Part shown: positions 43,185-50,962 of the stretch, piece after piece | How the letters are laid out: each line of letters opens with the position of its first letter | Numbering within the stretch: position 1 is the stretch's first letter | Assembly: GCF_900102195.1 (NCBI RefSeq) | Contig: NZ_FNBE01000007.1 | Location: forward strand, 203,271 to 267,270 | Reading direction: 5' to 3' | From: Pseudonocardia oroxyli | Lineage (GTDB): Bacteria; Actinomycetota; Actinomycetes; Mycobacteriales; Pseudonocardiaceae | DNA: 64,000 nucleotides | Position numbers and translations under genes: made by a program | The notes under the pieces: model-generated | What the model was told of the DNA's origin: nothing | The model's database searches: none | The model's input: the letters and a program-made list of their open reading frames with translations, nothing else

Positions 43185-44060
43185 GTGCCCGGGACCTTTC
43201 GCAGTGCAACGACCCGTGCGGTGCAGGCGGGCCTCGGGCTCTGGAACCGGATCCCGGTGCGCACCCAGGGTCGGATCACCGTCGGATTGCCCCTGGTCGC
43301 GGTCGTCGTCTCGGCGTGCCTGGCGCTCACCGGCAACCTCCAGCGCGTCGACATCGAGACCGACATCCAGCGCAAGTTCGAGATGACCGCGGCGCTCAGC
43401 GAGCTGACCACCGTGATGGTGGACGCCGAGACCGGGGTGCGCGGCTACCAGCTCACCCGCCAGGTCGAGTTCCTGCAGCCGTTCGACCAGGCGACCGCGG
43501 AGCTGCCGGGTGTGCTGACCCGGCTGACCGGGCTCGCTTCTGCGGAGCCGGGCGAGAAGCCCCGCGCGGACAAGCTCCGCAGGCTCGACGGGCTGCGGGA
43601 GCTGGCCGAGCGGCAGCTGGCCGATCTCGACCGGCAACGGTCCGTCGTCGCCGCGGGCGGGGACACCGACGCCGAGATCCGCCCGGACCTCACCTACGGC
43701 AAGGGTCTGATGGACGACATCCGGGCCGCCGTCGGCGGGATGCAGGACGACGAGCGCCGCCTGCTCGACGACCGGATCGCCGAGATCAACGCGATCCGCG
43801 TCCGCGACTACGTGTCGGTCGCCGTTGCTCTCGTCGCCGCGCTGCTGATGCGCTTCCTGGCCTGGTACCTGCACCGCAACGGGATCCTGCGGCGGGTGGA
43901 CCGGCTGACCGACACCGTGCGCGTGCTGCGTGCGGGCGGCCCGGTCCCCGCGCCGCCGCCGGCGAAGCGGGACACGCTCGGCGAGCTCGAACGGGAGATC
44001 CACCTCCTCGACGTCGGCGGGCCCGCCTCGGACGAGGATCGTCGACGAAATGTGTCATGA
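43185..44060 (+). CDS. CHASE3-domain membrane sensor without output domain
   Basis: 291 residues from GTG 43185. A membrane helix (residues 28-47) is followed by a CHASE3 extracellular helical domain with MVDAETGVRGYQLTRQVEFL near residue 85, then a second membrane helix near 207-225 and a short HAMP-like tail ending at residue 291. CHASE3 proteins usually carry a kinase or cyclase after this; none is present. It may act through a partner. The ECF sigma gene follows after 286 bp. Confidence 0.82.
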   Translation: MPGTFRSATTRAVQAGLGLWNRIPVRTQGRITVGLPLVAVVVSACLALTGNLQRVDIETDIQRKFEMTAALSELTTVMVDAETGVRGYQLTRQVEFLQPFDQATAELPGVLTRLTGLASAEPGEKPRADKLRRLDGLRELAERQLADLDRQRSVVAAGGDTDAEIRPDLTYGKGLMDDIRAAVGGMQDDERRLLDDRIAEINAIRVRDYVSVAVALVAALLMRFLAWYLHRNGILRRVDRLTDTVRVLRAGGPVPAPPPAKRDTLGELEREIHLLDVGGPASDEDRRRNVS

Positions 44061-44346
44061 GTCACATCGTTGTGAGGAACTTCGTCCCGCCCCGTCCCTT
44101 GAGGTGTGCGCGAAGGGCCGACGTCCTCGGGGGGTGAACCATGATCGACGAGCGGGATTCCGACGGTCGCGTCAGAGTATCGACGGCCCGGCCACCGATG
44201 TGGACGGTCGGGTGGGACAGCGCCGCGGGCGGCGCAGAAGGCGGTGACCGTGCGAACTCGTCGAGGCAGGTTCCGGGACGTGACGGAGAGACCCACACCC
44301 GACCGGGCCACGGCCCGTTGGGCACGTGCTCGTTAGGTCCGCGGCG

Positions 44347-44979
44347 ATGCCGAACGGCGAGGCCGAGGTCGTGCCGTCGACGCCGCCCGCGGACCGGGTG
44401 GTCGAGCCCGCTGCAGGGCGGACCCCCCGACCGTCCCGGGGCGGGCTGGACGCGCAGGCGGACGCATGGCTCATCGCCAAGGTCACGAGCGGAGACGTCG
44501 ACGCCTACGAGGTGCTGGTCCGCCGACACCGGGACCGGATCTACCGCATCGCCCTGCGGATGCTCGGCGATCCGCACGACGCCGAGGACGTCGCGCAGGA
44601 CGTGGTCATCCAGCTGTGGACGGCGCTGGCCGGGTTCGCCGGCACCAGCGCCTTCACGACGTGGTTGTACCGGGTCGTCGTCAACCGCTGCATCACCGTG
44701 GCCCGGGCCCGCAAGCCGGTGCAGCCGGTCGTCGACGACGACCCGCCACCGAGCCACGGCGCCGACGACGTGGCGGTCGCCCGACAGCGGGCGCGGGCTG
44801 CGATGAACGCCGTCGCCGCGCTGCCGCCGGACCTGCGGACGGTGTTCGTGCTCCACCAGATCGAGGAGCTCGGCTACCAGGAGGTGGCGTCGATCCTGGA
44901 GCTCCCCGAACCCACCGTCCGCGGACGGTTGCACCGCGCCCGCCGTACGCTGCTCCGCGAGCTACGGAGCTGGGAATGA
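44347..44979 (+). CDS. ECF-type RNA polymerase sigma factor
   Basis: 210 residues: sigma-2 (DVDAYEVLVRRHRDRIYRIA, then DAEDVAQDVVIQLW) at residues 55-105 and sigma-4 (LPPDLRTVFVLHQIEELGYQ, then PTVRGRLHRARRTL) at 158-205. ATG at 44347; 40 residues of low-complexity sequence precede region 2. Its stop overlaps the ATG of a protein with an H-x3-C-x2-C motif (ATGA), the classic layout for a sigma/anti-sigma pair. Confidence 0.92.
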   Translation: MPNGEAEVVPSTPPADRVVEPAAGRTPRPSRGGLDAQADAWLIAKVTSGDVDAYEVLVRRHRDRIYRIALRMLGDPHDAEDVAQDVVIQLWTALAGFAGTSAFTTWLYRVVVNRCITVARARKPVQPVVDDDPPPSHGADDVAVARQRARAAMNAVAALPPDLRTVFVLHQIEELGYQEVASILELPEPTVRGRLHRARRTLLRELRSWE

Positions 44980-45593
44980 CCGAGGACGACCTGGAGCCCG
45001 ACGAGCGACTGCCCTGCGGGCGCAGCGTGGACGCGCTGCTGGACCAGGTCGCGGACGGCGCCGGCGCGGCGCAGGACACCCACCAGCGACGGTGTCCGCA
45101 CTGTCGGGCGGCCCTGGCCGAGTACGAGCGGCTCTGGGCTCCGGTCCAGGCGCTCACCGAGGAGCGGCCCACCGCGCCCGCGACGCTGGTGGAGCAGGCC
45201 CTGCGCCGGTTGCGGCGGGCCCTCGCCCACACCGACTACGGGATGCTGATCTCGGCGGAGGGCACCACGCTGGTCTCCGCGCGGGTGGTCGTCGTCGCGG
45301 CGCGCGAGGCGGCGGAGCACGTCCCCGGAGTCCGCGTGGCGCTGTCCCGGCCGGACCCCGCCGACGCTCCGGGCGAGGCGGATCCGGCCGTGCCGCCGTG
45401 GGCCCCCGCCAAGATCGAAGCCGGCGTCGTGGGTCGGACGGCGGCCCTGACCATCACCCTGGCGGCGGACTTCGGCACCGACCTCGTCGCGCTCGGCGAC
45501 CGGGTGCGCCGCGCCGTGATCGAAGACGTCCGCGAGCTGACCGGGCTGACTCCCGCCCAGGTCACGGTCGTGATCGACGACGTCCTGACCTGA
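44976..45593 (+). CDS. Probable zinc anti-sigma-like protein fused to Asp23/Gls24 domain
   Basis: 205 residues. The N-terminus carries H36-x3-C40-x2-C43 (HQRRCPHC), the core of ZAS anti-sigma motifs. Residues 80-205 resemble an Asp23/Gls24 alkaline-shock domain (GVVGRTAALTITLAADFGTD, then VIEDVRELTGLTP). No membrane segment is seen, so it would be a soluble regulator. Translational coupling to the ECF gene supports a role as its regulator; which domain binds sigma is unknown. Confidence 0.8.
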   Translation: MTEDDLEPDERLPCGRSVDALLDQVADGAGAAQDTHQRRCPHCRAALAEYERLWAPVQALTEERPTAPATLVEQALRRLRRALAHTDYGMLISAEGTTLVSARVVVVAAREAAEHVPGVRVALSRPDPADAPGEADPAVPPWAPAKIEAGVVGRTAALTITLAADFGTDLVALGDRVRRAVIEDVRELTGLTPAQVTVVIDDVLT

Positions 45594-45606
45594 TTCTCCG
45601 CGCCTC

Positions 45607-45975
45607 GTGAACGACATCGACGTGACCGACATGAACGACACCGACATCCCCGTCCCGCCCGAGAGCGGCTCCTGCGCCGACACGACACACCAGGCCGCCG
45701 CTGCGGTCGCCGCCGCCGTGCGCGCCTGTCCGCTCGTGGCCGGGCTGCACCCCGGCGACCGCGACCACACCCGCACGGACCACCCGGACCGGGACCCGGT
45801 GCTCGGCGTTCGCCTCGACGCCGGGACCGTCGTGGTCGGCGTGGTCGGCTACCACCCCACCCGCGTCGAGGACCTCGCCCGCGCGGTCCGGCGCGCCGTC
45901 CGCGGTCTCCACCCGGACGCCGACGTGACCGTGTGCGTCGAGGACATGCTCCCGACCGGACCCGAGCCACAGTGA
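45607..45975 (+). CDS. Asp23/Gls24-like stress protein
   Basis: 122 residues from GTG 45607. After an acidic N-terminus the Asp23-type core LGVRLDAGTVVVGVVGYHPT, then RAVRRAVRGLHPDADVTVCV matches the end of the preceding protein, so the two are probably tandem paralogues. Gls24/Asp23 proteins act in envelope or alkaline stress. Fourteen bp separate it from the upstream gene; same operon. Confidence 0.78.
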   Translation: MNDIDVTDMNDTDIPVPPESGSCADTTHQAAAAVAAAVRACPLVAGLHPGDRDHTRTDHPDRDPVLGVRLDAGTVVVGVVGYHPTRVEDLARAVRRAVRGLHPDADVTVCVEDMLPTGPEPQ

Positions 45976-46058
45976 GCCACCTCACAGAAGCTCGGCGTGA
46001 GGACCGCCCGGATCGGCGCGTCAGACAGAGGACCGCACGATCGAGGAAGGAGCTCATC

Positions 46059-46265
46059 ATGGGACTCGGGGACAAGATCCAGAACAAGGGCCAGGAGCTG
46101 GCGGGCAAGGCCAAGGAGAAGGTCGGCGAGGCCACCGGCAACGAGGACCTCGTGGCCGAGGGCAAGGCCGACCAGGCCAAGGCCGGCGTGAAGCAGGCGG
46201 GCGAGAAGGTCAAGGACGCGGGCGCCGAGGTCCGCGACACGGTGCGCGACACCCTTGGCAAGTAG
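46059..46265 (+). CDS. CsbD family stress protein
   Basis: A 68-residue hydrophilic, Lys/Glu-rich protein with the CsbD pattern GLGDKIQNKGQELAGKAKEK and GNEDLVAEGKADQAKAGVKQ. CsbD is under general-stress sigma control in Bacillus; its function is unknown. ATG at 46059 has GGAAGGAG at 46045-46052. The 83-bp gap from the Asp23 gene suggests either read-through or its own promoter. Confidence 0.92.
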   Translation: MGLGDKIQNKGQELAGKAKEKVGEATGNEDLVAEGKADQAKAGVKQAGEKVKDAGAEVRDTVRDTLGK

Positions 46266-46352
46266 CTCCGCCGAGCGGCGCGCGGACCACCGCACCGTCC
46301 ACACCGGACGGGGCGCCGCGCGCCGCCGGTCGGGCCCACCTGCGCCCCCGAT

Positions 46353-46519
46353 CTAGTGCCCCGTCCAGGAACGTCGGGGCCGGAATCGGGGGATCCAGCC
46401 GCTCGTGGGCAAGGCGCCGCCCCGGTCTCGTACCGGGCGTATTCGGCCGGGGTGGCAACGCCGCCCACGGGTGGCTGGGCCGCCGAGTTCGGTCCTGAAC
46501 GTTCTGGACGGGGCACTAG
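46353..46519. mobile_element. 161-bp MITE with TA duplication in a CTAG target
   Basis: CTAGTGCCCCGTCCAG at 46353 is repeated inverted at the right end (CTGGACGGGGCACTAG, ending 46519); similarity continues with one gap through AACGT. Taking TA as target duplication (46354-46355 and 46517-46518), the element is 46356-46516 with C and G outside, i.e. inserted in CTAG. IS630 is known to insert at TA in CTAG, so this is probably a non-autonomous IS630/Tc1-like element. It has no transposase. It fills most of the 417-bp gap between csbD and the whiB-like gene; the rest shows no clear signal. Confidence 0.75.
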
Positions 46520-46682
46520 CAGCAGACGAACCGCTCCCGGTACGCCGCTCGAACGTGTCCTCAGACCCGCACGGCGGCTACTGTCGGAAGCGCCCCGCTA
46601 CCGGCTTCCCAGGCTGGTGGAGACATGACACATCTGAATCGACGATCGACCACCGCGACGCTCGACAGGGTCGGGGGTCGAC

Positions 46683-46976
46683 GTGGCTGACACCCGAAGG
46701 CTGCCTCCCGCACTGCTCGAACAGTGGGAGTGGCAGAAACACGCCGCCTGTCGCGGCATGGACAGCGCCCTGTTCTTCCATCCCGAGGCCGAGCGCGGGC
46801 CCTCGCGCACCGCCCGCGAGCAGCGGGCGAAGCAGATCTGCGCGGCCTGTCCGGTGCTGGAGACCTGCCGCAGGCACGCCCTCTCGGCCGAGGAGCCGTA
46901 CGGGGTGTGGGGAGGGCTGTCCGAACACGAGCGGCTGTCCCTGACCCGTCCCCACCGGGGGCTGGGCCGGGCCTGA
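46683..46976 (+). CDS. WhiB family Fe-S transcriptional regulator
   Basis: 97 residues from GTG 46683. The four cluster ligands are C23, C53, C56 and C62 (C-x29-C-x2-C-x5-C), followed by the G[V/I]WGG turn (YGVWGGLSEHER) and a short basic tail. WhiB-like proteins bind a 4Fe-4S cluster and region 4 of the primary sigma factor, sensing NO or O2. The MITE lies 164 bp upstream and may have altered its promoter. Confidence 0.93.
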   Translation: MADTRRLPPALLEQWEWQKHAACRGMDSALFFHPEAERGPSRTAREQRAKQICAACPVLETCRRHALSAEEPYGVWGGLSEHERLSLTRPHRGLGRA

Positions 46977-47042
46977 CCCCCACGCCGCGGGCGCGGCGGA
47001 GACCGGCATGCGTGCTCCGCCCGCGCCCGGGGTAGCCGCAGG

Positions 47043-48046
47043 CGTGCCCGCGCGATCCTCGGCGCGGACGTCTTCCGCACCGACGTGCTCGCGGCTCCGG
47101 GTCTCGACGCCCGGACGAGCTCGGGCCGGGTGATCGCCCGCGCCCAGGAGCTGATGGCGGACGCCGTCGGAGCGGAGCACGCCTTCTTCTCCACCTGCGG
47201 GAGCTGGTTGTCGGTCAAGAGCGCGATGCTGGCCGTCGCGGGTCGCCACGGCCGGATCCTCGTGGGCCGCGACGCCCACAAGTCGGTGGTCTCCGGGCTG
47301 GTCCTGTCCGGGTTGCAGCCGGTGTGGGTGCACCCGCGTTACGACCGCGAGCACCATCTCGCCCACCCGCCCGCACCCGAGGACGTCCGCGCCGCGCTCG
47401 ACCGCGACGACGACGTCGCCCGTGTCCTGATCACCAGCCCGACCCCCTACGGCACCTGCGCGGACCTCTCCGTCGTCGCCGAGATCTGCCACGCCCGCGG
47501 CCTGCCCCTGCTGCCCTTCCACGAGCGGCTGCCGACCTGGGCCATGGACGCGGGCGCCGACGTCAGGTCTTCATCGACCTCACCGAGCTCCGGATCAGCA
47601 GCTATCAGGCCGCCGACTGGCTGCGTGCGCACCGCGCGATCGACGTGCACCTGTCCGACCACCGTCGCATCGAGGCGATGCTGACCCTGGGCGACGACGA
47701 GGACACGGTCGCGCCCCTCCTCGCGGCCCTGGAGGCGCTCACCACCGCCGAGTTCGAGCCGCCGCGTGAAGTCGACCTGCCCTCGCCGAGGGCCCTGGAG
47801 ACCGACGCCGTCATGCTCCCCCGCGACGCGTTCTTCGCCCCCGCTGAGGATGTCCCGGCGGCGAAGGCCGTGGGCCGGGTCTGCGCGGAACAGGTCACCC
47901 CGTACCCGCCGGGCATCCCCGTACTGCCGCCCGGGGAGTGCGTCACCGACGAGATCGTCGACTACCTGCGCAGCGGGGTCCGGGCAGGCATGGTGATCCC
48001 CGATGCCGCTGATCCCGAGATCGGCACGATCCGGGTCGTGGGCTGA
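47043..48046 (+). pseudogene. Orn/Lys/Arg decarboxylase pseudogene
   Basis: Two reading frames give parts of a PLP-dependent decarboxylase. Frame one (47043 to about 47563) has GAEHAFFSTCGSWLSVKSAM and VLITSPTPYGTCADL; frame two (47564-48046) has VFIDLTELRISSYQAADWLR and EQVTPYPPGIPVLPPGE. The true N-terminus is missing, the segment before LPFHERLP lacks the PLP-binding Asp region, and the PLP-lysine region between the frames is deleted. It cannot be functional. Confidence 0.88.
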
Positions 48047-48050
48047 GTGC

Positions 48051-48877
48051 TCACCCGGACCCGGGCGGGACCGCCGCCCCGGAGAGGTCGACGGTGTCAC
48101 CGCGCAGCACGGGATGGACCCCCACGAGCCCACGGTCGCGAACCTCCTGGAGGAAGTGGCTCAGCGGCGACCGGAAGACGTCGTAGTCGTCGAAGTGGAC
48201 GGGCACGGTCAGCGACGGCCGGTGCAGTGCGACCAGGTCGGCCCCCTGTCTCGCGTCCAGGGTGACCAGCAGGCCCGCGATCCTGGTCCCGCCGAGGTGG
48301 ATCACCATCGCGTCGAGCCGGGGGTAGCGCTCGTGGACCTCGCGCAGGAAGGAACCGGAGACGGTGTCGCCGGTCACGTAGACCCGCAGAGCGACCCGTC
48401 CGTCCCGCACCAGCTCGACGATGCTGCCCATGACCGGCGGCAGCGCACGGCGCACACCCACCGGACCGTGACGGGCCGGCACCGACGTCACCCGCAGCCG
48501 CTGAGTGCCCCTCGCGAGCTCCCACCGGTCCCAGGTGCGCAGCGCCGCGGTGTCGAAGCCCCATCGGGTCAGACGCCGGCTGGCGTGCGGGGTGGTGACG
48601 ATCGGCACGTCCCGGGACAGACCCGCCCGAGCCCGTCGGTCGAAGTGGTCCCGTGCAGGTGGGACAGCAGCACCGTGTCGAGGTCGGGCAGCGCGTCGAG
48701 CGTGCGGGCGGGCGAGGTGCGCCGCCTGCTGGTCAGCCCGTACCCCAGGTGGACGCGTTCGCCACGGCGGAGGAGGTTCGGATCGGTCAGGACCGTGAAC
48801 TCCCCCAGCCGCAGCAGGGTCGTCGCGGTCCCGATGAAGGTCAGCTCCGCACGGATCGGGCCGTCGACGGCGCTCAT
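48051..48877 (-). pseudogene. Metallo-beta-lactamase fold hydrolase, frameshifted in active site
   Basis: Starting at ATG 48877, residues 1-75 read as an MBL fold (AELTFIGTATTLLRLGEFTV) up to LLSHLHG. There the frame breaks: with one extra G near 48650 the sequence continues as HLHGDHFDRRA, the metal-binding HxHxDH region, and then on to a normal C-terminus (VYVTGDTVSGSF, MVIHLGGTRIAG, PVHFDDYDVF). As written, the product is truncated after about 75 family residues. Either a recent mutation or a sequencing error in a GGG run. Confidence 0.85.
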
Positions 48878-48936
48878 CGGCGGGGCGGCAGGTCGCGGTC
48901 GCGTCGGTGACGCGGTCGAGAGGACATGCACGCCGC

Positions 48937-48960
48937 CTACCCGCACGGCGCCCCGGTAAC
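48937..48960 (-). promoter_or_regulatory. SigB-like promoter upstream of MBL gene
   Basis: Read on the minus strand: GTTA, 14 nt, GGGTAG, 60 bp before the MBL start. Actinobacterial SigB/SigH-type promoters follow GTTT-N14-16-GGGTA[CT]. One mismatch in the -35 box and one at the last -10 base. Confidence 0.4.
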
Positions 48961-48971
48961 CGGGAGGGTTC

Positions 48972-49005
48972 GGCTGCAGCGGCTGGTGGTCCAACCGCTG
49001 CAACC
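48972..49005. promoter_or_regulatory. Hairpin in divergent MBL/ANTAR region
   Basis: GGCTGCAGCGGCTGG and CCAACCGCTGCAACC pair over 15 nt with two mismatches around TGGT. It lies in the 319-bp gap between the MBL pseudogene and the GAF-ANTAR gene. It could be a regulator's dyad or an RNA hairpin; apart from this and the SigB-like box the gap shows nothing clear. Confidence 0.35.
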
Positions 49006-49196
49006 TTGACCCGTGCCCCGCCCGGGTCGGGGGCCGGGCCCGTCGCCAAGTCAACCGGATGGGCCGCGAGGCCCGCGACTCGACTTCTGCGGGGTAGGCT
49101 CATCATCGGTTGTTCTGCCTCGTCGCTTCGGCATCCGTGATCTGGCCTCAGCCCGCGTCCGACAGTGCGGCGCCCATGACGCGTTCTCGCAACGCG

Positions 49197-49949
49197 ATGA
49201 CCGGTGTCGGGCGTGGAGGACGTGCGTTGGTCGAGGGCAGGTACGGTCGCGTGCCCCGTGATGTGGCGGACCAGCTGCAGCGGCTGCTGATCGGGGCGGA
49301 CGGCGTCGAGGCCTTCCTCGCCCAGGTGGCGCAACACGCCGCCGGAGCGGTGGAGAACGCGCTCTCCTGTGGGCTGACGGTGGGTGCCACCCGGTCGTCG
49401 GAGCTGATCGGTGCGACCAGCGACAAGCTCGCCGCCGCCCTCGACGAGATCCAGTACGACGTCGACAACGGCCCCTGTCTGACCTGCCTGCGCACCGTGA
49501 CGGTCGTCGCGGTGGACGACATCGCCCATGACCAGCGGTGGCCCGCCTTCTCCCGCCGGGGCCGACAGGCGGGCGCCGGATCCTCGCTGTCCATCCCCCT
49601 GACCATCGACGGCGGGTCGGTCGGCGCGCTGAACCTCTACAGCCGATCCCCCTACGCCCTCACCGAGGAGGATCGGCGGCGCGCCATGAAGTTCGCCGAC
49701 CAGGCCACGGGCGCGATCGCCTTGGCCCGCCGGCTGGCCGAGCGCGAAGCCCGGGCCCGCCACCTCGAGATCGCCCTGAGCTCCCGTTCGACGATCGATC
49801 AGGCGATCGGGATCATCATGGGACAGACCGGCCGCGACCCCGGCGCGGCCTTCGAACTCTTGCGGACCCAGTCGCAGCACACGAATCGGAAGCTCCGGGA
49901 CGTCGCCGCCGAGATCGTGGCGCACACGTCCCGTCACCGCAGGGCGTGA
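49197..49949 (+). CDS. GAF-ANTAR regulatory protein
   Basis: 250 residues from ATG 49197 (in-frame ATG 49176 is an alternative). Residues 20-185 form a GAF domain (DNGPCLTCLRTVTVVAVDDI near 95), and residues 195-247 an ANTAR domain (SRSTIDQAIGIIMGQTGRDP). ANTAR domains bind paired hairpins in nascent RNA and prevent termination. No two-hairpin target with the right loops was identified nearby. It precedes the manganese catalase gene. Confidence 0.88.
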   Translation: MTGVGRGGRALVEGRYGRVPRDVADQLQRLLIGADGVEAFLAQVAQHAAGAVENALSCGLTVGATRSSELIGATSDKLAAALDEIQYDVDNGPCLTCLRTVTVVAVDDIAHDQRWPAFSRRGRQAGAGSSLSIPLTIDGGSVGALNLYSRSPYALTEEDRRRAMKFADQATGAIALARRLAEREARARHLEIALSSRSTIDQAIGIIMGQTGRDPGAAFELLRTQSQHTNRKLRDVAAEIVAHTSRHRRA

Positions 49950-49971
49950 CGCCCTTCCGGACCGACCGCGG

Positions 49972-49996
49972 GTTTGGGGCGTTCGCACGAGGGCAG
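49972..49996 (+). promoter_or_regulatory. SigB-like promoter of manganese catalase
   Basis: GTTT at 49972-49975, 15 nt, GGGCAG at 49991-49996, against the general-stress consensus GTTT-N14-16-GGGTA[CT]. It lies 57 bp upstream of the catalase ATG, which itself has AGGAG at 50043-50047. Two positions of the -10 box deviate. Confidence 0.4.
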
Positions 49997-50052
49997 GCCC
50001 GTGCTACCCGCCGAGGCGGTCTCACCCGGCACCCCCCCCACCCAGGAGCGTC

Positions 50053-50934
50053 ATGTTCTTCCATCGCCAGGAACTGCAGTTCAAGGCCACACCCGACCAG
50101 CCCGACGCCGTCTACGCCCGCAAGCTCCAAGAGGTGCTGGGCGGTCAGTACGGGGAGATCACCATCGCGATGCAGTACATGTTCCAAGGCTGGAACATGC
50201 ACATCCCCGGCAAGTACCGCGACCTGGTCTTCGGCATCGGCGCCGAAGAGGTCGGACACGTCGAGATGCTGGCCACGACGATCGTCCAGCTCCTCGAGAG
50301 ATCCCCACTCGGCATCACCTCCGACGCCGTCCAGGACGACCCGACCGTCGCCGCGGTGGTCGGCGGGGCCGACGTGCAGCACGCGATCGTCGCCGGGGCG
50401 GGAGCGCGCCCCGTCGACAGCAACGGCAACCCCTGGCAGGGCTCCTACATCACCGCCTCGGGCAACCTGCTCGCCGACTTCTCCCAGAACGCCGCCGCGG
50501 AGATGCAGGGCCGGGTCCAGGTCGCCCGGCTCTACCACATGACCGACGACCACGGCGTGCGTGACCTGCTGGCCTTCCTCCTCGCCCGGGACACCATGCA
50601 CCAGAACCAGTGGCTCGCCGCCGTGGCCGAGCTGCAGGAGGAGGGGATCGAGGAGCTGCCCGCCCCGAGCAACTTCCCCCAGGGCCAGGAGCACACCGAG
50701 GTCTCCTACCAGTACCTCAACTTCTCCGACGGCGTCCACGCGAGCGACGGCCGCTGGGCCGAGGGCCCCGCACCCGACGGCAAGGGCGAGTTCAGCTACC
50801 ACGACGGGACCACCACCAGCGCCCCGATGCCGCCGCCCACCCACCCCGACAGCCGCCTCTACGGCACCACCGAGCTGCCCAACACCGTCGAGAAGATGGC
50901 GGGCAAGGCCCAGGACAAGCTGAAGAAGGAGTAG
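50053..50934 (+). CDS. Manganese (non-heme) catalase
   Basis: 293 residues. The dimanganese ligands align with those of Lactobacillus plantarum catalase: E35 (GEITIAMQY), E66 and H69 (GAEEVGHVEM), E150 (NAAAEMQGR) and H183 (DTMHQNQW). The enzyme disproportionates hydrogen peroxide without heme. The C-terminus ends in a short Lys-rich tail (GKAQDKLKKE). A SigB-like box and the surrounding stress genes suggest induction in general or oxidative stress. Confidence 0.95.
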   Translation: MFFHRQELQFKATPDQPDAVYARKLQEVLGGQYGEITIAMQYMFQGWNMHIPGKYRDLVFGIGAEEVGHVEMLATTIVQLLERSPLGITSDAVQDDPTVAAVVGGADVQHAIVAGAGARPVDSNGNPWQGSYITASGNLLADFSQNAAAEMQGRVQVARLYHMTDDHGVRDLLAFLLARDTMHQNQWLAAVAELQEEGIEELPAPSNFPQGQEHTEVSYQYLNFSDGVHASDGRWAEGPAPDGKGEFSYHDGTTTSAPMPPPTHPDSRLYGTTELPNTVEKMAGKAQDKLKKE

Positions 50935-50962
50935 GCGCCCACTCCTGCACTAGTCTCGCCCC

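Noticed and set aside
44141..44346. ATG at 44141 before the ECF sigma gene
   Set aside because: The frame runs into the sigma gene in a wrong phase and encodes no recognisable sequence; the gap is better read as leader and promoter, in which no clear ECF promoter was found.
46400..46500. Coding remnant of a transposase inside the MITE
   Set aside because: Short frames on both strands show no transposase motif; the interior appears non-coding.
48972..49005. ANTAR target RNA (paired hexaloop hairpins)
   Set aside because: Only one hairpin is present and its loop is four nucleotides, so it does not meet the known dual-hairpin pattern.
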